A DNA stretch of 30,783 bases. It comes from a bacterium (GTDB lineage Bacteria > Spirochaetota > UBA4802 > UBA5550). The stretch's first letter is position 1. Each line of letters opens with the position of its first letter. Below, piece after piece: positions 25,855-30,783 of the stretch. The DNA lies in the NCBI GenBank assembly GCA_024224995.1, contig JAAENB010001194.1, forward strand, positions 1-30,783. Reading direction: 5' to 3'. Under the pieces are notes generated by a model. It was not told the DNA's origin, ran no database searches, and was given only the letters and a program-made list of their open reading frames with translations. The translations under genes and the position numbers were made by a program.

Positions 25855-26082
25855 CTACCAGCAGCCATACGGCTCTTTGTCCGGTCCCGGAGGCAATACA
25901 ACATTTATAGTGTTAGCATTATCTTCATGTACATTAACACTCATATCCCCCGGAATAGATAAATTGTATTTATCTTGAAGAACCGCTTTAGGATTTGCCA
26001 TAAAACTTGATCTTAAATCCTGATCATTTGCCAGATCATCAATAATTTTTTTTTCTAAATGGCGAAGAAACGTAATACTCAT
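25855..26082 (-). CDS. RiPP precursor peptide with NHLP-type leader
   Basis: 75 residues. I start at ATG 26082 because GAGAGG stands seven bases before it; an in-frame ATG 24 codons upstream has no such site, and its extension lies over the palindrome. The leader has the pattern of nitrile-hydratase-like leader peptides (NHLP): a helical start (FLRHLEKKIIDDLANDQDLRS), FMANPKAVLQDKYNLSIPG (28-45), VNVHEDNANTINVVLPP (49-65). After LPP only ten residues remain: GPDKEPYGCW, ending in Cys74-Trp75. That tail is the presumed core modified by the two radical SAM enzymes encoded directly downstream. There is no GG/GA cleavage motif at the leader end. Small size and its place as first gene, with the strongest ribosome site, fit a precursor made in excess. 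Confidence 0.85.
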   Translation of the reverse strand: MSITFLRHLEKKIIDDLANDQDLRSSFMANPKAVLQDKYNLSIPGDMSVNVHEDNANTINVVLPPGPDKEPYGCW

Positions 26083-26126
26083 AATTAGACCTCTCAATTT
26101 ATTAAATTTCCAGGAGGAATTCTCCC

Positions 26127-26144
26127 ATAAAAGTGCACTTTTAT
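26127..26144. promoter_or_regulatory. 18-bp perfect palindrome in the RiPP operon leader
   Basis: ATAAAAGTGCACTTTTAT is its own reverse complement. It lies about 20-40 bases inside the predicted transcript and 45 bases before the precursor start. It is suited to dimeric regulator binding, or to a hairpin in the leader RNA. Confidence 0.55.
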
Positions 26145-26171
26145 TTAATAGCACAAAAGAAATATTTAAAT

Positions 26172-26199
26172 ATTATAGCCTAAATATATTCAAAGTCAA
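26172..26199 (-). promoter_or_regulatory. Sigma70-like promoter of the RiPP operon
   Basis: On the minus strand TTGACT (26199-26194), a 16-bp spacer and a perfect TATAAT (26177-26172). Transcription would start near 26165, giving a leader of about 80 bases before the precursor ATG. It is among the best promoter matches in the window. Confidence 0.65.
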
Positions 26200-26261
26200 A
26201 TAAAAAAAATCGAATAAAAAAAATAGTTTCCCCTAAATGTATAACTATATAAATTTAACTC

Positions 26262-26291
26262 TTGACGAAGAGCCCATATTAATGATAAAAT
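26262..26291 (+). promoter_or_regulatory. Sigma70-like promoter of the sensor kinase gene
   Basis: TTGACG (26262-26267), an 18-bp spacer and TAAAAT (26286-26291) preceded by TGA. It is 40 bases upstream of the kinase ATG and divergent from the RiPP promoter, with about 60 bp between the two -35 boxes. Confidence 0.5.
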
Positions 26292-26330
26292 TCATTTGAA
26301 TTAACCCTTTTATACTATTAAGGAAAACAT

Positions 26331-29300
26331 ATGTATATCGTAAAAAGAATTATCTTGAGTATATCGATACTGTCCTGTTGTATTGCAGCAACGACCATAG
26401 ATGCTAAAACAATTATCGATACACCAGCGTCAAACACAGATACCAATTTACTACCAACAATAGAAAACATTAAAATATTTCATGACAGAGACAACACAAT
26501 AACGATTAATGACATTACTCACGAACGCTATGCGGAAAAATTTATTGACCTTAAAAAAGCGAAAAAAGCATTGCCGGAAAACAAGTTCATCTACTTCTGG
26601 GGAAAACTAACGATACGAAATAACTCAAAAAAAAACTCTAAATTTGTTTTGCTCAGTACTATCGTCCAAATAGCCCAGTCAACCGATTTATATAAAAAAG
26701 ACACGGATACATATAAACCTGTTCCATCAATAAACAAACATCACAAATCATTTAATATTTCAATAAATCCCGGCACTACCGCCACATATTATTTTAGATG
26801 TTATTCCTTCGGATATGCGCTAAATTTTGATATAAAAACACCCAAGTCATTTTTTGATGAGAACAAAAAGGAGTATGCTTTTTACGGACTATTTATAGGA
26901 ATAGTTTTAATAATGGCCTTTTACAATCTATTTCTTTTCTTTTCATTTAGAGATTTGAGTTATATATACTATGTCTCCTGGATAATCACTTTTGGTCTCC
27001 TCCAGCTTATACTAAACGGTTATTTTTTCCTTGAAATCCGTTTTTATTCACGATTTATCCTTTTTTCAACATTCAGATCACTCTCTGTTATAAGTTTCGG
27101 GTTATTTTCCTGCAGCCTGTTAAACTCAAAAAAATATACGCCACGATTTAAGAAAGCAATCAACATTTTCATTATAATTATAGCAATCCTCACGATTATT
27201 TTCAATATAAAAGCAATTAATTTCGGGGAAAATATTCTCAACCTGTCATTCTTAGTTCTTTTTATATCACTTTTTATTTTAGGGATCATTACCTGGCGGA
27301 AAGGCTATCCACCGGCTAAATATTTCATAATAGCAACCTCCTCTCTAGTCATTACCGGGTTCTTGTACCCTCTAAGCTATTATGACTGGACACCATATAC
27401 TCTTGATGACCTCACAAACTATAAAGTGATGGATTCGGGCGGCTTATTTATGATATTCATGTTCTCTCTGGCCCTTGCTGACCGTATTAATATCATGAAA
27501 AAAGAAAAAGAAAACGCCCAGACCGATGCGTTGAATAACCTGAAACAGGCCGACAAGTTAAAAGACGAATTCTTATCAAATACATCTCATGAACTGCGAA
27601 CCCCGTTAAACGGGATAATCGGCATCACCGAATCTCTTGTTGACGGAGCCCGGGGCCCCCTGCCCGACTCTGCCAAACGGGATCTTGAAATGGTTACGGC
27701 AAGCGGCAAACGGCTTTCAAACCTGGTTAACGATATTCTTGATTTTTCCCAGTTAAAGAATAAGGACATCAAACTGCAGCTAAGACCTGTTGATTTAAGA
27801 TCAGTAATAGAACTTGTTCTCAGGATATCCGAACCATTACTGGGCGGCAAACAGGTAGTCCTTGTGGATTCAACACCCAAAGATTTGCCGCCGCTTCTGG
27901 CAGACGAAAACAGGCTGCAGCAAATATTATATAATCTTGTAGGAAATGCCATTAAGTTTACCACTGAAGGAAAAATCGAAGTATCGGGAACCGTTCAAGA
28001 TGGCCGGATAGCGATCACTGTTTCCGACACCGGTATTGGAATTTGGGAAGATAAACTATCGGCAATATTCAATCCATTTGAACAGGCCGACGGAACCATA
28101 TCGCGATTGTACGGAGGGACAGGAATTGGGCTTACTATAACAAAATACCTGGTCAATCTTCATGGAGGAGATATCATTGTTGATTCAGAGGTAAACAAGG
28201 GCTCGACCTTTACTTTCTCTATTCCCCTGCACATTAATGACTCTGTACTGGAAACCCCTGCGAAAACCGGCACCTCGTACACGGCTCCTTATCATCAGGA
28301 ACCGGCAACTGAAGAAATACAAGATCTTCAACCGGCTGGAAAGGAATCTACCGATTCGAATAATCCAATAGTACTTATTGTTGATGACGATATTGTAAAT
28401 CTCCAGGTTGTTGAAAATATGCTTTCGCTGCAAAACTATACCATACGAAAAGCAAGCAGCGGACCTGAGGCTCTGGAACAAATCAAAAAAGAGGCGCCGG
28501 ACATTGTTTTACTCGATATCATGATGCCCGGGATGTCCGGCTATGACGTATCCGGCATTTTACGGGAAAAATATTCATTATTCGATATGCCCATAGTTAT
28601 GCTTACGGCCAAAAGCAGGATTTCCGATATTGTTGCCGGTTTTGAAGCCGGGGCCAATGATTACCTGCCCAAACCTTTTGACAGGACAGAACTTCTCGCA
28701 AGGGTACAAACCCTGGTTGAATTAAAAAGAGCGGTAAAAGAAAGCCAGAAACTCATTGTTATTGAACAGCAGCTCAATTTCGCTCGAAATATCCAGATGT
28801 CCACAATACCGAAAGACCTGCCGCAATCACCTTATTTTAATATATCAGCTTGTTATGTTCCTGCTGAAACGGTTGGAGGAGATTTTTTCAATTTCCATCC
28901 TGTTGATGAAAAAAAAATAGGCATTCTAATATCGGATGTTTCAGGACATGGGGTTCCCGCAGCTTTAATTACCTCAATGGTAAAAATCGTTTTCAATACG
29001 CTTAAAAGCCTTCGGGAGAAACCGGTAGAGCTACTGCAAGAGATGAAACATATGCTTTCCGGAAATATCGAAAGCCAGTTTATTACGGCTTCTTATATTT
29101 TTCTGGATCTTGAAGTTCATAAATTGTATTATGCCAGAGCCGGACACGAGCCGCTTCTTATACTAAAAAAAGACAGTCTGGAACTTCAAAAATATATGCC
29201 TCATGGCAGTATTATCGGTTATTTCAAAGACAAGGTATGCGAGCCCGTAGATATTGACCTGGAAACCCAGGACAGAATAATACTGTATACCGACTGTGTC

Positions 29301-29489
29301 ACAGAAGCCATTAATGAAGATAGTGAGATGTACGGTATGGCCCGGTTTAATGAGTTAATCAAAGAAACCAGCCAGAACAGTCCTGAAGAATTTATTAACC
29401 GCGTTCGGGAAGAATTATCGACATGGACAGGAAGAGAAGAGAACTTCGAAGATGACCTGACCATGGTTGTTATAGATATCACCACATAG
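26331..29489 (+). CDS. Hybrid sensor kinase: 7TMR-DISM sensor, HisKA/HATPase, receiver, SpoIIE phosphatase
   Basis: 1052 residues. The signal peptide (1-26) is followed by a periplasmic sensor domain (about 40-175, 7TMR-DISMED2 type), seven membrane helices (about 182-385, 7TMR-DISM), a short coil, HisKA with phospho-acceptor His420 (SHELRTPLNG), HATPase_c (about 520-635; NLVGNAIKFT, DTGIGI, GGTGIGL), a receiver (about 677-795; Asp685/Asp686, phospho-acceptor Asp729 in LLDIMMPG, Lys in LPKPFD) and a PP2C-type SpoIIE phosphatase (about 835-1050; GGDFF with Asp851, SDVSGHG). It senses an outside signal and probably ends in dephosphorylating an anti-anti-sigma factor or another Ser/Thr phosphoprotein. 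No STAS/anti-sigma partner is in the window. AAGGA precedes the ATG. The first 390 codons are markedly AT-richer than the rest. It is divergent from the RiPP operon. Confidence 0.93.
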   Translation: MYIVKRIILSISILSCCIAATTIDAKTIIDTPASNTDTNLLPTIENIKIFHDRDNTITINDITHERYAEKFIDLKKAKKALPENKFIYFWGKLTIRNNSKKNSKFVLLSTIVQIAQSTDLYKKDTDTYKPVPSINKHHKSFNISINPGTTATYYFRCYSFGYALNFDIKTPKSFFDENKKEYAFYGLFIGIVLIMAFYNLFLFFSFRDLSYIYYVSWIITFGLLQLILNGYFFLEIRFYSRFILFSTFRSLSVISFGLFSCSLLNSKKYTPRFKKAINIFIIIIAILTIIFNIKAINFGENILNLSFLVLFISLFILGIITWRKGYPPAKYFIIATSSLVITGFLYPLSYYDWTPYTLDDLTNYKVMDSGGLFMIFMFSLALADRINIMKKEKENAQTDALNNLKQADKLKDEFLSNTSHELRTPLNGIIGITESLVDGARGPLPDSAKRDLEMVTASGKRLSNLVNDILDFSQLKNKDIKLQLRPVDLRSVIELVLRISEPLLGGKQVVLVDSTPKDLPPLLADENRLQQILYNLVGNAIKFTTEGKIEVSGTVQDGRIAITVSDTGIGIWEDKLSAIFNPFEQADGTISRLYGGTGIGLTITKYLVNLHGGDIIVDSEVNKGSTFTFSIPLHINDSVLETPAKTGTSYTAPYHQEPATEEIQDLQPAGKESTDSNNPIVLIVDDDIVNLQVVENMLSLQNYTIRKASSGPEALEQIKKEAPDIVLLDIMMPGMSGYDVSGILREKYSLFDMPIVMLTAKSRISDIVAGFEAGANDYLPKPFDRTELLARVQTLVELKRAVKESQKLIVIEQQLNFARNIQMSTIPKDLPQSPYFNISACYVPAETVGGDFFNFHPVDEKKIGILISDVSGHGVPAALITSMVKIVFNTLKSLREKPVELLQEMKHMLSGNIESQFITASYIFLDLEVHKLYYARAGHEPLLILKKDSLELQKYMPHGSIIGYFKDKVCEPVDIDLETQDRIILYTDCVTEAINEDSEMYGMARFNELIKETSQNSPEEFINRVREELSTWTGREENFEDDLTMVVIDITT

Positions 29490-29506
29490 GGAACTGCTCA
29501 TAGATT

Positions 29507-30595
29507 TCAGCCCCCCAGAATATGCTTCCGGTACTGACTTGGGGTTTTTCCGGTAAACCGGGAAAAGGCATCGTAAAAAGAGGACTTGGAATTAAACCCT
29601 ACGGCGTGAGCCACAGAAAGGATTGTTCTGTCAGGTTCTTCTATCAGCATTATCATTGCTTCTTTTACCCGGTACTGGTTTATGAATGAATAAAAATTTA
29701 AACTGAGCCGTTCATTCAAAAACTGGGACAACTGGTGGGGAGTAATAGTGAGTTCATCTGCCAGGTCCGAAAGTGATATCTCTTCATCGGCAAAGACTTT
29801 TTCTTTTTCCATCAGTTCAACAAGCCTGTCATGCAGTTCGTTGGTTTCGACCCCTTCAAGACGCGAACGTTTGTACCGGTCACTCACTGCCCTGATAATT
29901 ATCAGCTGGAGAAACTCAGGGTACCGCTGTCCCAGCAAAAAAGCTCCCACTATCATCAGTCCAATACTGATACAGACAATATAATACAGGATCATAATGT
30001 TTAACAAATAGCCGGTAACAAGAAAATTTAAAATAAGCATTGAAAACGAAGTATAGGCCGCTGTAGTTCTTATCATAAATACTTCTTCGCCCATTTGCCA
30101 TTTTTTCCCGATCTTTATAAGAAGAGATCCAAGATAAATTGTAGACTGGATCGCGACTCCGAGAAAAAGCGATTTTACAAAATACTCATATTGATAATAC
30201 GTTCCCAGGTGGATACTTTTTATTATGGCCAGTTGTTCGCTTCGCGGTAACGTCAGGTAGATAATATCAAAGATTACTGCTATAATCGAAGGAATAAAAA
30301 AGAGGAACTTCCTATCGGGAAATGGCTCTTGCCGGATGCTTACAAGAAAAAAGGCGCAATACAACATTATTCCCAGAAGATATAAGGCTGTAAGATGAAA
30401 AGCAAATAGTTGCGGATATTGAAAGAGTATACCGGCAAAGAATAACCCTGCCTGGCAAAGCATAAGCGCGCAGAAGAAGAAAAGAGCCCATAAATTATAA
30501 TTAGCCGGTCTTTTGTTCTTTATGGTAAGCTGTCCCAGGGAAGCCAGCAGCGAAAGACTGGCTGCAAAGAAAACAAATACTATTAATAAAATCAT
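29507..30595 (-). CDS. Membrane-anchored AraC-family transcriptional regulator
   Basis: 362 residues. The first ~222 residues hold about seven hydrophobic helices (1-21, 34-57, 64-87, 98-116, 141-160, 178-197, 200-222). A linker leads to an AraC/XylS helix-turn-helix pair at about 265-360 (ISLSDLADELTITPHQLSQFL; ILSVAHAVGFNSKSSFYDAFSRFTGKTPSQYR). It probably senses a signal in the membrane and binds DNA while anchored, a layout common in spirochaetes and Bacteroidetes. No clear ribosome site precedes the ATG. It converges on the sensor kinase gene 17 bp away. It is a candidate regulator for the neighbourhood, but no target is shown. Confidence 0.9.
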   Translation of the reverse strand: MILLIVFVFFAASLSLLASLGQLTIKNKRPANYNLWALFFFCALMLCQAGLFFAGILFQYPQLFAFHLTALYLLGIMLYCAFFLVSIRQEPFPDRKFLFFIPSIIAVIFDIIYLTLPRSEQLAIIKSIHLGTYYQYEYFVKSLFLGVAIQSTIYLGSLLIKIGKKWQMGEEVFMIRTTAAYTSFSMLILNFLVTGYLLNIMILYYIVCISIGLMIVGAFLLGQRYPEFLQLIIIRAVSDRYKRSRLEGVETNELHDRLVELMEKEKVFADEEISLSDLADELTITPHQLSQFLNERLSLNFYSFINQYRVKEAMIMLIEEPDRTILSVAHAVGFNSKSSFYDAFSRFTGKTPSQYRKHILGG

Positions 30596-30680
30596 TATAT
30601 ATAATTTAGCACTATTCCAAAATAAATTTTAACCAATTCAAAACTCTCAAGAAACTCTTTTTAAACCGGGCTGGTTTCCG

Positions 30681-30728
30681 GGGATTTTATCCCGGGGCCA
30701 TGCTCTGTTTCACGGGGTTGAAACCCCG
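30681..30728. repeat. GC-rich hairpins at the right edge
   Basis: In a gene-free stretch, GGGAT/ATCCC (30681-30693) and CGGGGTT/AACCCCG (30713-30728) form small hairpins, the second identical in its arms to 14953-14969. The rest of 30596-30783 holds nothing coding that I can see. It looks like another member of the dispersed repeat family, running off the window. Confidence 0.5.
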
Positions 30729-30783
30729 AGCTACAACACGTCGCCCCGCTGGGGCTATTCTGTCTTGGGTCAGCATTGAACCA

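Noticed and set aside
26083..26154. Upstream ATG at 26154 as the precursor start
   Set aside because: It would add 24 residues that do not look like an NHLP leader and has no ribosome site, whereas ATG 26082 has GAGAGG at good spacing.
1..30783. tRNA, rRNA and riboswitch signals
   Set aside because: Reading both strands I saw no cloverleaf with a GTTCRA arm, no rRNA-like stretch and no recognisable riboswitch core; a covariance-model scan would be needed to exclude small RNAs.

Overview
The window looks like chromosomal DNA from a diderm bacterium, most likely a member of the Spirochaetota. The reasons are indirect: several lipobox-bearing lipoproteins (one alanine-rich with LysM), a 7TM-sensor hybrid histidine kinase ending in a SpoIIE phosphatase, a membrane-anchored AraC regulator and a CheX-like protein. 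No rRNA, tRNA, phage or transposase gene was found, so the assignment stays tentative.

Layout. 0.2-5.3 kb (+): a secreted HtrA/Deg-type serine protease, a paralogue that has lost all three catalytic residues, and a lipoprotein joining a von Willebrand A domain to a CsgG/FlgO-like domain. 5.4-8.7 kb: a MarC-family membrane protein (-), a lipoprotein with two tandem ~120-residue repeats (+) and type III pantothenate kinase coaX (+). 8.7-9.56 kb has no gene: it starts with an AT-rich segment carrying four tandem DnaA-box-like 9-mers and ends in a mosaic of dispersed repeats. 9.56-14.15 kb (-): a secreted propeller-like protein, a LysM lipoprotein, rsmE and a class 3 lipase. 14.3-16.8 kb (+): a CheX-like protein and a sodium:solute symporter. 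16.9-18.8 kb (-): a GH13 alpha-amylase-family enzyme. 19.0-21.0 kb (+): a threonine/serine dehydratase followed by a papain-family protease without signal peptide.

21.0-26.1 kb (-) is the most unusual part: a compact, AT-rich four-gene operon that looks like a ribosomally made, post-translationally modified peptide (RiPP) locus. It runs in this order: a 75-residue precursor with an NHLP-type (nitrile-hydratase-like) leader and a roughly 10-residue tail ending in Tyr-Gly-Cys-Trp; a B12-binding radical SAM enzyme; an unrecognised 347-residue protein; and a second B12-binding radical SAM enzyme. A strong sigma70-like promoter and an 18-bp perfect palindrome precede the precursor. No exporter or dedicated leader peptidase lies in the operon. 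The divergent neighbour is the 1052-residue sensor kinase/response regulator/phosphatase, followed by a convergent membrane AraC regulator.

Intergenic regions carry a family of short modular repeats at 5-101, 1672-1872, 6010-6139, 9171-9549 and 14811-15012, with related hairpins at the right edge. Two 73-bp copies in inverted orientation differ at a single base and enclose about 7.7 kb.
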